Origin: Pannonibacter sp. XCT-53
GTDB taxonomy: Bacteria; Pseudomonadota; Alphaproteobacteria; Rhizobiales; Stappiaceae
Reading direction: 5' to 3'
Assembly (NCBI RefSeq): GCF_009915765.1
Contig: NZ_JAABLQ010000001.1
Location: 1,302,001 to 1,366,000, forward strand
DNA: 64,000 nucleotides
The position numbers and the translations under genes are program-made. This document shows, in pieces, positions 8,637 to 16,366 of the stretch (position 1 is its first letter; every line of letters begins with the position of its first letter). The notes under the pieces were generated by a model. That model searched no databases and was not told the DNA's origin. It saw only the letters and a list, made by a program, of their open reading frames with translations.

Positions 8637-9704
8637 TCAGGCAACCGCGCGCTGCGCCACGCGCGGCAGGTGCTCGACCAGTTCGCGCCAGTCTGCCCGC
8701 TCGCCCCTGCCCTCCTTGCGCAGGCCGAAGAACTGGATGATCTGCTGGCCATCGGCGTCATAGGCCTCCAGCGACGTGACATGACCCTGATCGGCGTTCT
8801 TGCGCACGGCCCAGACCTCGGCAATGTGGTCAAGGCGCAGATGCAGGTGGAAGGTGGGGTCAAGGACATTGATCCACGGACCCATTTCCTTGATCTGGCT
8901 GACCGGGCCGGAGTGGATCTGGATGCAGCCCCGATTGCCGACGAAGCACATGATGGGGATGTCGTTGTCTGCCGCCAGCCGCATCATCGCACGGACCGCG
9001 TCGCCATCGACCTTCCAGGCCCAGTCGTCACCGGCCAGTTCCAGCGCATTCAGGCGGTGCAGCTCGAGGTCACGCAGCAGTCCGAAGAACTGGTGCGGAT
9101 CGGTCATGGCGCTCCAGCGCCGACGCAGCTCGGTCTCCTTGGCGGTCTCCAGCGCCGGCCGCTCCGGTCGAAGGGCCGCGACCGGTTCCACACCAAGTCC
9201 CGCGCTCTGGTCGGGATGCCGCAGGCTCGCCACGACGGCCTCATAGGCCGCCACATCGGAGGCCGGGCGCAGGTGGATCTTGTGCACGGCATCGCCATGG
9301 GCGTCGAACACCTGGATGCTGCGGCGCGGACCGGAGTCCCCCGGCTTTTCCACGGCAAAGGCGTGCACCCAGTGGGACGGGAACATGCGCGTATCAATGG
9401 CACTGCCCAGCATCATGGCCGCCCGGCTGCCATCGACAAACTTCTCGAACGGCCCGATCTTCTCGTGCACCGCGCTTTCGTTGCGCGTCAGGGCCATCAC
9501 CTCCCCCACCGTCTTCATGCCGTTGCAGATCGTCGACAGGGACGGGGTCAGGCGCGTGACGCCCGCGCCGCAGAAGGCGGCGACAAGTTCGGCTTCGGTC
9601 ACGCCCAGGTCCCGGGCGAGATCCCGCTCGCGGCGTTCCGGGTGGGCCGCAACGGCAGCGCGAATGGCCTCTGCTCCCGGGCGCGGGCTGGTGGTCGTGG
9701 TCAT
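8637..9704 (-). CDS. hmuS: Hemin-degrading factor HmuS (HemS/ChuS family)
   Basis: A 355-residue cytoplasmic protein of the HemS/ChuS/ShuS/HmuS family, which binds imported heme and releases its iron. The two half-repeats of the family are visible: the first around GEVMALTRNESAVHEKIGPFEKF, the second around DPHQFFGLLRDLELHRLNALEL and DIPIMCFVGNRGCIQIHSGPV. The start is the ATG at 9704 with AGGAGGGG directly upstream. An ATG at 9725 would place the ribosome site inside the gene. It is the first gene of hmuSTUV and divergent from hmuR. The intervening region carries two iron boxes. Confidence 0.94.
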   Translation of the reverse strand: MTTTTSPRPGAEAIRAAVAAHPERRERDLARDLGVTEAELVAAFCGAGVTRLTPSLSTICNGMKTVGEVMALTRNESAVHEKIGPFEKFVDGSRAAMMLGSAIDTRMFPSHWVHAFAVEKPGDSGPRRSIQVFDAHGDAVHKIHLRPASDVAAYEAVVASLRHPDQSAGLGVEPVAALRPERPALETAKETELRRRWSAMTDPHQFFGLLRDLELHRLNALELAGDDWAWKVDGDAVRAMMRLAADNDIPIMCFVGNRGCIQIHSGPVSQIKEMGPWINVLDPTFHLHLRLDHIAEVWAVRKNADQGHVTSLEAYDADGQQIIQFFGLRKEGRGERADWRELVEHLPRVAQRAVA

Positions 9705-9908
9705 GGCAATCCCCTCCTGATGCACGGCGGCCGCCCTCTGCGACCGGTGCAGGCAGTCAACTTGCGTTCCGTCGGAACGTGTCCGTGAGACCGGCCCGAC
9801 CGCCCTTGGAGCTGGGGATCACCTGGCGGGGAGTGGCACATGCCGGTCCTGGTGTGACATCGCGGCCGCACGGTCCTGGACAGCCGCACCGCGGTCACCG
9901 CTCAATAG

Positions 9909-9937
9909 TTGACTTCAATATTCATCTTTTGTATCGA
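9909..9937 (+). promoter_or_regulatory. Predicted hmuR promoter
   Basis: TTGACT at 9909-9914 and TATCGA at 9932-9937 are separated by 17 bases. The first iron box (9910-9924) covers its -35 and spacer, so repressor binding would block RNA polymerase. The hmuR ATG is at 10033. Confidence 0.5.
9910..9924. promoter_or_regulatory. Iron-responsive (IRO/RirA-type) box 1
   Basis: A TGA-N9-TCA site: TGA at 9910-9912 and TCA at 9922-9924. This is the core described for RirA-dependent iron-responsive operators of rhizobia. It overlaps the predicted promoters in both directions. A single such core is common by chance (about six per 64 kb here), but two within 55 bases at a heme-uptake locus are not expected by chance. 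Confidence 0.6.
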
Positions 9938-9943
9938 CCGCAA
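9915..9943 (-). promoter_or_regulatory. Predicted hmuSTUV promoter
   Basis: Read on the minus strand, TTGCGG (9938-9943) and TATTGA (9915-9920) are 17 bases apart. This promoter lies almost exactly opposite the hmuR promoter, so one bound repressor could close both. The leader to hmuS would be about 200 bases. Confidence 0.45.
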
Positions 9944-9947
9944 TACC

Positions 9948-9962
9948 TGAATGCGTTATTCA
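9948..9962. promoter_or_regulatory. Iron-responsive (IRO/RirA-type) box 2, within a palindrome
   Basis: A second TGA-N9-TCA site (TGA 9948-9950, TCA 9960-9962) embedded in the perfect dyad CCTGAAT-GCGTT-ATTCAGG at 9946-9964. It lies 38 bases from box 1, just downstream of the predicted hmuR start point and upstream of the hmuS -35. Confidence 0.6.
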
Positions 9963-10032
9963 GGAAATAAGCAAGGGTTCAAGGGACAAGCGAGCGGGAG
10001 AGCCAGCCAGTCCGCACTGCAGGGGTAGCATC

Positions 10033-12159
10033 ATGTCGGCTGGCAAGCGCTTGGCATTCCTCATGGGCGGCGTCGCCCTCCTCTCTCTGACCGTGGCGAC
10101 CCCGTCGCTCGCGCAGCAGGCGGAGGCGCAAAGGTCGGCAGCGCCGGAGGCGCAGAAGTCGGCCGCGACGGCGCTGCAGCGCATCGTCATCGGCGCCGGC
10201 CAGGAAAAGGTGGCGATCGACACGCCGCAGGCGGTCACCGTCATCGACCAGGAACAGATCGACGACGAGCAGGCCACCACCATCGGCGACATCTTCCGCC
10301 AGACGCCCGGCGTGACGATCATCGGCACCGACCGCGTCGGCGGTCAGGGCTTCAACATTCGCGGCGTCGGCGCGGCCAATGCCTCGGACGAATCGACCAT
10401 CATCATCACCGTGGATGGCGCGACCAAGTTCTACGAACAGTACAACATGGGCTCGTTCTTCTCCGATCCGGAGCTCTACAAGCAGGTCGAGGTGCTGCGC
10501 GGGCCGGCCTCCTCCACCCTGTACGGGTCGGGCGCCCTTGGCGGCGTGATCAACTTCGTCACCAAGGATGCCTCCGATTTCCTGTCGCCGAACGAGAAGG
10601 TCGCGCTGCGGCTGAAGTCGATGCTTGATTCCAACAAGGAAGGCCTCAGCACGTCGGCCATCCTGGCGGCGCGCCTCGGCGAGCAGACCGACGTTCTGGT
10701 CAACGGCAACTTCCGCCGCTCCAACGACTACCTGACCGGCTCGGGCGCCAAGGTGCCGGGCTCCGGCTTCGAGGCCTTCTCGGGCCTTGCCAAGGTCACG
10801 CATCATTTCGGCGACGCCAACGAACAGAGCGTGCGCCTGTCGTACCAGCGCTGGCAGAGCGACGCCGACAACACGTCCTACGCCCAGAACCGCACGATCA
10901 CCGACTTCGGCAACATCGACCGCGAGATCACCGACCAGACGCTGGTGTTTGCCTATGAGAACCCCGCGCAGGGCAATCCGTTCCTCGATCTGAAGCTGAA
11001 CCTGTCCGTCTCGGACACCAAGGTCGTGCAGGACAAGGCCACGGCCCGCATCCCGTCGCCGCTGTTTCTCGACAGCGAGTATGGCTATCGCACCTGGCAG
11101 GCCAAGCTGGAGAACACGTTCGAGACGACCGGCGACACCTTTGCCAACTTCCTGACGCTCGGCACCCAGCTCTCCTATCAGCAGCGGACCGGCAAGACCA
11201 AGGGCGGCACCGGCTGGGTCGACTTCCATCCGGAAGGCACCGACCGCAAGATCGGCGTCTTCCTGCAGAATGAGTTCATCTGGAACGAGAAGCTGACGAT
11301 CATTCCCGGCGTGCGGCTCGATCACATCGCGCTGGACCCCGACAGCCGTATCCCCGGCGCCCGGTCGCAGTCGGATCTCGCCTTCTCGCCCAAGATCGCG
11401 GCCATGTACAAGTTCACCGAGAGCTTCTCGATCTTCGGGTCGCTGGCCCGCACCGAACGCCTGCCGACGCTGGACGAAATGTTCTCCACCTCCGCCCGGC
11501 CGACGCGCCCCGGCTCCACGTTCCCGGGCGGGCGGACCGTCAGCCTTGGCCTGAAGAAGGAAAGTTCGCTCAACTACGAGGCCGGCTTTGCGGTGTCCGG
11601 CCGCGACCTGATCCAGGACGGCGACGCGCTGCAGTTCAAGACGACCGGCTTCTACAACGACCTGACCAACCTGATCGCGGTCAACCCGCTCAACAACCTC
11701 CGGGTTCCGGTCCCCTACTACGTCAACATCAACCAGGCGCACATCTACGGCGTCGAGTTCGAGGCCGATTACCAGTCGCAGTACGCCTTTGCCAATCTCG
11801 CCTACAGCATCCTGCGCGGCAAGGACGAGAAGACCAAGCAGACCCTGGCCTCGATCCCGGCCGACACGGTTGCCGTGACCCTCGGCGCGCGGGTGCCGGA
11901 CTACAACCTGTCCTTCGGCTGGCGCGGCCAGTTCGCGACCTCGATCTCGACCGGGCAGACCACCGGGCCCTTCGCCGGGTACGCCGTCCATGACGCCTTC
12001 CTGTCGTGGAAGGGCGACGAGGCGACCCAGTTCAAGGGCTGGGAAGTCCGCGCCTCGGTCGAGAACATCTTCGACAAGCGCTACCGCAACAACCTGGCCG
12101 GGGATGACGGTCGCGGGCGCACGTTCAAGCTGACCTTCAACAAGCAGTTCGGGTGGTAA
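10033..12159 (+). CDS. hmuR: TonB-dependent heme receptor HmuR
   Basis: A 708-residue outer-membrane receptor. A signal peptide ending SLAQQ is followed by a plug domain (DTPQAVTVIDQEQIDDEQATTIGDIFRQTPGV.. and GQGFNIRGVG), then a 22-strand-type barrel ending in the C-terminal aromatic FNKQFGW. Location next to hmuSTUV and similarity to TonB-dependent hemoglobin/transferrin/lactoferrin-type receptors point to heme. The FRAP motif of many heme receptors appears here as ERLPTLDEMF near residue 475, and no NPNL motif follows, so ligand details may differ. It heads a plus-strand run with the small secreted protein and tonB. The iron boxes lie 70-120 bases upstream. Confidence 0.93.
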   Translation: MSAGKRLAFLMGGVALLSLTVATPSLAQQAEAQRSAAPEAQKSAATALQRIVIGAGQEKVAIDTPQAVTVIDQEQIDDEQATTIGDIFRQTPGVTIIGTDRVGGQGFNIRGVGAANASDESTIIITVDGATKFYEQYNMGSFFSDPELYKQVEVLRGPASSTLYGSGALGGVINFVTKDASDFLSPNEKVALRLKSMLDSNKEGLSTSAILAARLGEQTDVLVNGNFRRSNDYLTGSGAKVPGSGFEAFSGLAKVTHHFGDANEQSVRLSYQRWQSDADNTSYAQNRTITDFGNIDREITDQTLVFAYENPAQGNPFLDLKLNLSVSDTKVVQDKATARIPSPLFLDSEYGYRTWQAKLENTFETTGDTFANFLTLGTQLSYQQRTGKTKGGTGWVDFHPEGTDRKIGVFLQNEFIWNEKLTIIPGVRLDHIALDPDSRIPGARSQSDLAFSPKIAAMYKFTESFSIFGSLARTERLPTLDEMFSTSARPTRPGSTFPGGRTVSLGLKKESSLNYEAGFAVSGRDLIQDGDALQFKTTGFYNDLTNLIAVNPLNNLRVPVPYYVNINQAHIYGVEFEADYQSQYAFANLAYSILRGKDEKTKQTLASIPADTVAVTLGARVPDYNLSFGWRGQFATSISTGQTTGPFAGYAVHDAFLSWKGDEATQFKGWEVRASVENIFDKRYRNNLAGDDGRGRTFKLTFNKQFGW

Positions 12160-12161
12160 GA

Positions 12162-12596
12162 ATGCGATTTGCACGTCATCTGGGTGTCGCCTCGGCGGCA
12201 GCGCTCACGCTCACGGCCCTGCTCGCGACCCCGGTCAAGGCTGCGGAGCCCAAGGGGATCGGGCTGGAGCTGAACAAGGTTGCAACCGTCAACGGCGGCT
12301 GCCTACTCACCTTCGTGGCCAGCAACGCCACCGGTGCGGCGCTGGCCGCGGCCGGCTTCGAGTTCGTGCTGTTCAGCAAGGACGGCGTGGTCGACCGCAT
12401 GACCGTGTTCGACTTCGGCGCGCTGCCGGAGGGCAAGACCGTGGTTCGCCAGTTCCAGATCGCCGGTGCCCCTTGCGAGGGCTTCGGCTCGATCCTCGTG
12501 AACGGGCCTTCGGGCTGCGGCGCGGCGGCGGCAGCCCCGCTTTGCAGCGCCCCGCTCACCGCGTCGAGCCGCACCGCGGTCAGCTTCGGCCGCTAG
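12162..12596 (+). CDS. Small secreted four-cysteine protein of the hmu locus, function unknown
   Basis: A 144-residue protein with an Arg-bearing signal peptide (MRFARHLGV.. to VKAAEP). The mature part is about 115 residues with four cysteines (about 47, 105, 119, 128), which could form two disulfides in the periplasm. I recognise no named family. Its ATG lies two bases after the hmuR stop codon and it is followed after 15 bases by tonB, so it is almost certainly co-transcribed with both. A role in heme uptake, for example assisting receptor-TonB coupling or periplasmic heme handling, is an inference from position only. A GTG at 12153 would overlap hmuR. Confidence 0.75.
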   Translation: MRFARHLGVASAAALTLTALLATPVKAAEPKGIGLELNKVATVNGGCLLTFVASNATGAALAAAGFEFVLFSKDGVVDRMTVFDFGALPEGKTVVRQFQIAGAPCEGFGSILVNGPSGCGAAAAAPLCSAPLTASSRTAVSFGR

Positions 12597-12611
12597 CCAA
12601 GGAGACGGGCC

Positions 12612-14060
12612 ATGCAGCGCGGCGCAGTCCAGGCCAGACCAGAACCGCAGGCCGGTCGCGCCGAGGCTGGCCTGACCGCTCCCGGGCGCGCGGCCTTTCC
12701 GGGGCCCGGCGAGGCGCCAGATCCGGTCTGGCCGGCCGGCGTCCTCGTGCCGATGCGCTGCGCACCGGTCGCAGGCGCGGCCGAGCCGGACCCGCAGGCG
12801 GGCCGGCTCGACTTCGGTCCCGCGCGCCTGTCAGCCGCCGGCGCGACGGAGCATCCGGCCGCGCCGCTGCCTGTTGCCGGCGGACCGAGGATGGTGGCCG
12901 GCGTGGCTCAGGGTCCTGCTGCCCCACGCCGGCTCTGGCTCGTGGCCTCGCTCCTCCTGCATGCCTCGGTCTTTGCTGTCGGCCTGACCGCCGTGGAAGA
13001 GGTTCTCATTGCCGGAGGCGGTGCGCGGATCGATGCGACGCCCGGCACGGCCATCGAGACCTTCGTCGTCAGCGGCGACGTGGTGTCGCGCAGTGCGCTT
13101 GCCCCGGCGACGCCCCCGCCCGCCGATCCTGTGCCGAGCGCATCGGCCGCCCCCGTGCTTCAGCCGGTCACGCCCATGGCGCACCCGGTCACCGAGGCTG
13201 TTGCAGACCCTGCTCCCCCGGTCGCGTCTCTGGTCACGTCTCTGGTCGCGTCTCTGGCCCCTTCCTCCGCGCAGGCCGAACCGGTGACGCCGACGGTGAG
13301 TGCCCTGTCGCCGGACACGGTTGCCCCGGCAATTCTGACTGCGGTGGGTGCGCTCGAGAGCGTCGCGCCGCAGTCGCTCGCCGCAGCGCCGGCGCAGACG
13401 GTCACCGCGCGGGTCCCGACCTCCGGCCCAGTCCAGGCGTCCGTCCAGACGTCCGTCCAGACATCCGTGCAGACACCTGTCCAGTCGTCGGACCAGACAC
13501 CGGCCGCGACATCGGCCCAGCCGGCCGAAGCGGTGACCGCGCGCCTTGCCGCCCTGCCCGACCCGTCCGCGTCCGCCAGACCGAGGCCGACGCAGACCAA
13601 GCCGGCAACGGCCCGGCCTGAAAAGCCGAAGCCGGCGACGACCCGACAGCAAAGGACCGATGCCGCGCAGACGCCGGTGACGCCGTCTGCAGCCGGAGGC
13701 GCCGGCGGGCAGGCCTCGGCCACCGCACTGGCCGGCGGCGCCGGGCGGATCGGCACGGGCGAGGCAGAAGGCAATGCTGAGGTCTCCAACTATCCGGGCC
13801 TCGTGTCGCGCGCCTTGCGCCGCGCGCTCTACTATCCGCCGTCGGCCAAGCGCCGCCGCCTGACCGGTGAAACTCTGGTGTCCTTCGTCGTGGCGAAGGG
13901 CGGCGCGGCCTCCTCGATCCGGGTGGCGCGCAGCTCCGGCGTGCCCGAACTGGACGAGGCCGCGCTTGAAACCGTGCGCCGGGCCGCGCCCTTCCCGGCC
14001 ATTCCCGCTGCTGCCCGCCGCGACACCTGGACCTTCACCATCCCGATCGCCTTCCGCTGA
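12612..14060 (+). CDS. tonB: TonB-family energy transducer with long repetitive linker
   Basis: A 482-residue protein. The ATG follows AAGGAG. A cytoplasmic N-terminal part of about 105 residues precedes one membrane segment (RRLWLVASLLLHASVFAVGL). A long Pro/Ala/Val-rich periplasmic spacer follows, and a TonB C-terminal domain (YPGLVSRALRRALYYP.. to DTWTFTIPIAFR). The spacer contains two sets of 12-bp tandem repeats, encoding VASLVTSLVASL and SVQTSVQT-type units. The cytoplasmic extension is unusually long for TonB. It would energise HmuR. The usual partners ExbB and ExbD are not in this window. Co-transcription with hmuR is likely from the close spacing. Confidence 0.88.
   Translation: MQRGAVQARPEPQAGRAEAGLTAPGRAAFPGPGEAPDPVWPAGVLVPMRCAPVAGAAEPDPQAGRLDFGPARLSAAGATEHPAAPLPVAGGPRMVAGVAQGPAAPRRLWLVASLLLHASVFAVGLTAVEEVLIAGGGARIDATPGTAIETFVVSGDVVSRSALAPATPPPADPVPSASAAPVLQPVTPMAHPVTEAVADPAPPVASLVTSLVASLAPSSAQAEPVTPTVSALSPDTVAPAILTAVGALESVAPQSLAAAPAQTVTARVPTSGPVQASVQTSVQTSVQTPVQSSDQTPAATSAQPAEAVTARLAALPDPSASARPRPTQTKPATARPEKPKPATTRQQRTDAAQTPVTPSAAGGAGGQASATALAGGAGRIGTGEAEGNAEVSNYPGLVSRALRRALYYPPSAKRRRLTGETLVSFVVAKGGAASSIRVARSSGVPELDEAALETVRRAAPFPAIPAAARRDTWTFTIPIAFR
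13221..13256 (+). repeat. 12-bp tandem repeat inside tonB (array 1)
   Basis: Three successive 12-base units of the form GTCRCGTCTCTG, encoding VASL, VTSL and VASL in the periplasmic spacer. Confidence 0.85.
13431..13502 (+). repeat. 12-bp tandem repeat inside tonB (array 2)
   Basis: Five to six 12-base units based on GTCCAGACGTCC, increasingly diverged towards the 3' end, encoding VQAS/VQTS/VQTP-type units. Unit number could vary between strains without breaking the frame. Confidence 0.85.
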
Positions 14061-14185
14061 GCCGGTCCGCACGGCCAGACGCCCGCTGCCCGAGCCACGC
14101 TGGTGCAACCGGGCGCTTGTGAAACGGGGCGCTCCTGTCCTATGACTCTCGACAGGCCGCCTGCCTGCGGCCGCGAGGGGCATTC

Positions 14186-14461
14186 ATGAGCAGCGTTTCA
14201 TCCCCGCCCGAGCCGGTCCCGGCTGACGGCGACATCGGTGCGGCGAGCCTGGCCGGCGGACTTGATCCGGCGCTGCGCGGCAGCCTGTGGCGGCATCGCA
14301 AGACGCAAGGGGTGTACCGCATCGTCGGTCGATGCCGCATCGAGGCCAGCGGGCTTCACGCCTTTCTCTATCAGGGCCAGGACGGAACCATCTGGGCCCG
14401 GCCGGTCGACGAGTTTCTCGACGGCCGGTTCGAGCGTCTCACGGGGGAGCAGGACGCATGA
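14186..14461 (+). CDS. DUF1653-like protein
   Basis: A 91-residue soluble protein. After a Pro-rich ~30-residue start comes one domain, LWRHRKTQGVYRIVGRCRIEASGLHAFLYQGQDGTIWARPVDEFLDGRF. It matches the pattern of DUF1653-like proteins (RH-K-G--Y-ivG-a--Ea---lvvYqg-dG-lWvRP--eF-dGRF). No biochemical function is known. The ATG is preceded by GAGGGG, and the stop codon overlaps the next gene's start (ATGA at 14458), so the two are translationally coupled. It lies about 125 bases after tonB. Confidence 0.75.
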   Translation: MSSVSSPPEPVPADGDIGAASLAGGLDPALRGSLWRHRKTQGVYRIVGRCRIEASGLHAFLYQGQDGTIWARPVDEFLDGRFERLTGEQDA

Positions 14462-15609
14462 CCACAGCCGCAGTCTTCCGTCGTCTTCTGTGCGCCGCCG
14501 GGGCGCTGCCCCTCGCGCTGCTGCCCTTTTCCGCGCCGCTGGGGGCGACCGAAGTGGTGCTGCAGGACGGCGCCTGGACCCTCAGCTGCGATGCCGAGGC
14601 CCAGTGCACCGCCGAAACCTTCGTGTCGGTCGGGGAGCGAGACTACCTGCGGCTGGCGCTCGAACGGCCGCTCGCGCCGGCGGCGGACATGGTGCTCGAG
14701 TTCCAGTCCTCCCTGACCCCGCCGGTCGGCGGCAAGGTGCGGCTCTGGGTGCCGAGCCAGGACTACCGCATGGTCGGCGACATCACCCGCGAGCCGGACG
14801 AAGGCAAGGTCCGGTTCGGCGGCATCGTGCCTGACGAACCGATGATGCGCGCGCTCAAGGCCGGCGACGCGGCGACCGCCGTGCTGGAACTGGCCAGCGG
14901 GACCAAGGTGGAAATTCCCGTGCCGCTGGATGGCTTCACTCCGGTCCTCGCGCTGATGGACGATCATCAGGGTCGCGTCGGCCGCCAGGATGCCCTGATC
15001 ATTTCCGGCCCCCGCCCGGCCGACAGCGGCAGCTTCCAGCTGGCGCTGCGCCCCGGCGGCACGGAGACGATCCAGTCCAGCGTCAGCGATGACCGCCGCG
15101 TGCGCATCATCGAACGCCGGGCGGTCACGGACCTGGCAGAGGTGCCCGACCGGGTCCGCGAGGCGGCGACCTCCGATCCCGTCTGCCCGCTTTCCGACAC
15201 GCTGCCGGCCCTCGGCGCCACCTATTACGGCATCAACGAGACCAGCGGCATCTGGGAACTGCCCTGCTTCCTGGGGGCCTACCAGGGCACCTCGGTCTAT
15301 GTCTATTCGGTGCTCATCGACGGCGATCTCAACGCGGCCCTGCTGCATTTCCAGGGCCCGCCGACCGGAGAGCCGACGGAAGACCCGGAAATCATCAGCC
15401 CGTCCTTCGACCCGGCGACGTCCGTGCTCACCTCCTTCGCCCGCGCCCGGGGCATCGGCGACTGCGGCCGGCTCGTGACCTACGAGCTGGTCTATCTGGA
15501 GGGCGAGAGCATCGGCTGGGAAGCCCTGACGCTGCGGGAAAAGAAGGACTGCAACGGCGTCGACGACGCGCCGGAGTCCTATCCGCTGATCTGGAGCCGC
15601 GACGGCTGA
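14458..15609 (+). CDS. Secreted IalB-like / DUF1176 protein
   Basis: A 383-residue protein with a signal peptide (LLCAAGALPLALLPFSAPLGA). The N-terminal ~150 residues (WTLSCDAEAQCTAETFV.., GGKVRLWVPSQD) resemble invasion-associated-locus-B-like domains. The C-terminal ~170 residues carry the DUF1176 pattern: conserved cysteines, then FLGAYQGTSVYV, and the ending DDAPESYPLIWSRDG. It should be periplasmic. DUF1176 proteins have no known activity. It is coupled to the preceding DUF1653-like gene by a four-base overlap, and the pair may form an operon of its own after tonB. Confidence 0.78.
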   Translation: MTTAAVFRRLLCAAGALPLALLPFSAPLGATEVVLQDGAWTLSCDAEAQCTAETFVSVGERDYLRLALERPLAPAADMVLEFQSSLTPPVGGKVRLWVPSQDYRMVGDITREPDEGKVRFGGIVPDEPMMRALKAGDAATAVLELASGTKVEIPVPLDGFTPVLALMDDHQGRVGRQDALIISGPRPADSGSFQLALRPGGTETIQSSVSDDRRVRIIERRAVTDLAEVPDRVREAATSDPVCPLSDTLPALGATYYGINETSGIWELPCFLGAYQGTSVYVYSVLIDGDLNAALLHFQGPPTGEPTEDPEIISPSFDPATSVLTSFARARGIGDCGRLVTYELVYLEGESIGWEALTLREKKDCNGVDDAPESYPLIWSRDG

Positions 15610-15667
15610 GCCAGCAGCTCCGCCCGTCACGCTTGCCAGACCTTGGCCAGACCTCGACCTCACCGAA

Positions 15668-15803
15668 GTCATCCCGGCCAGGCGCAGCGCCGAGCCGGGA
15701 CCGGAGAGCCGGGGCCTCTATCGTTCAATGAGTTATCCTGGGAGAGACCGTGGCTGTCCTGTCCCGGGTCTCCGCTTCGCGCGCCCGGGATGGCGGCCGG
15801 GGG
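15668..15803. repeat. Degenerate member of the GTCATCCCGG palindromic repeat family
   Basis: The left part begins GTCATCCCGGCC and continues with AGCGCCGAGCCGGGA, as in the copies at 44485 and 54832. The right part, at about 15767-15803, ends in CCCGGGATGGC after TCTCCGCTTCGCGCG. It is shorter and more diverged than the other two. It lies in the gap between the convergent DUF1176 gene and uraD. Confidence 0.5.
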
Positions 15804-15833
15804 TCTGTTTGCAGCCCTGACTGGCCGGATCGC

Positions 15834-16352
15834 CTAGTCTTCCACACGGTCCTCGAGCCGGAACCGGAAGATCCGTGCGATCTGCGTCAGCGCCGTGTCG
15901 AACTCCGTGTCCGCATCGTGATGGAGCCGGGTCTCGAAGGCCGCCAGGATCAGGTCCTTGGTCGCGCCCTTGACGGCGAGGATGAAGGGAAAGCCGAAGC
16001 GGGCCTTGTAGGCCTCGTTCAGCGCCGTGAACCGGGCAAATTCCTCCGGGCTCAACCGGTCAAGACCGGCGCCGGCCTGTTCCCTTCGCGAGTCCTCGGC
16101 GATCTCGCCGCGCACCGCCGCCTTGCCGGCAAGGTCGGGATGGGCGCGGATCAGCGCGAGCTGCCGCTCTCGCGGGGCCCGGCGCATGGCTGCGGCAAAG
16201 GCCTCCACCAGCGCCGCGCGGCTGGCAAAGGGCGCGGCCCGTGCCGCCTCTTCCGCCACCCACGGCGAGTGCTCGGCCACATCGCCGAACTGCGCGACGA
16301 AGGCCTCGGCGGTCAGGGCGTTCACGGCCGCAAGGGCCAGGGGTGTCGTCAT
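15834..16352 (-). CDS. uraD: OHCU decarboxylase UraD
   Basis: A 172-residue 2-oxo-4-hydroxy-4-carboxy-5-ureidoimidazoline decarboxylase, the third step of urate to S-allantoin. It has the family strings IRAHPDLAGK (with the catalytic His), REQAGAGLDRLSPEEF and FPFILAVKG. It is the last gene of the purine operon, 14 bases after puuD. The length is normal for the free-standing enzyme. Confidence 0.94.
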   Translation of the reverse strand: MTTPLALAAVNALTAEAFVAQFGDVAEHSPWVAEEAARAAPFASRAALVEAFAAAMRRAPRERQLALIRAHPDLAGKAAVRGEIAEDSRREQAGAGLDRLSPEEFARFTALNEAYKARFGFPFILAVKGATKDLILAAFETRLHHDADTEFDTALTQIARIFRFRLEDRVED

Positions 16353-16366
16353 CGTCCCCGCTCCTC

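Noticed and set aside
9979..12174. Long minus-strand open frame opposite hmuR
   Set aside because: Its composition is that of a mirror frame of a GC-rich gene, and HmuR on the plus strand has a signal peptide, plug and barrel.
14186..14461. Small gene after tonB as the heme-uptake regulator HmuP/HemP
   Set aside because: Its conserved core matches the DUF1653-like pattern and lacks the HemP motif.
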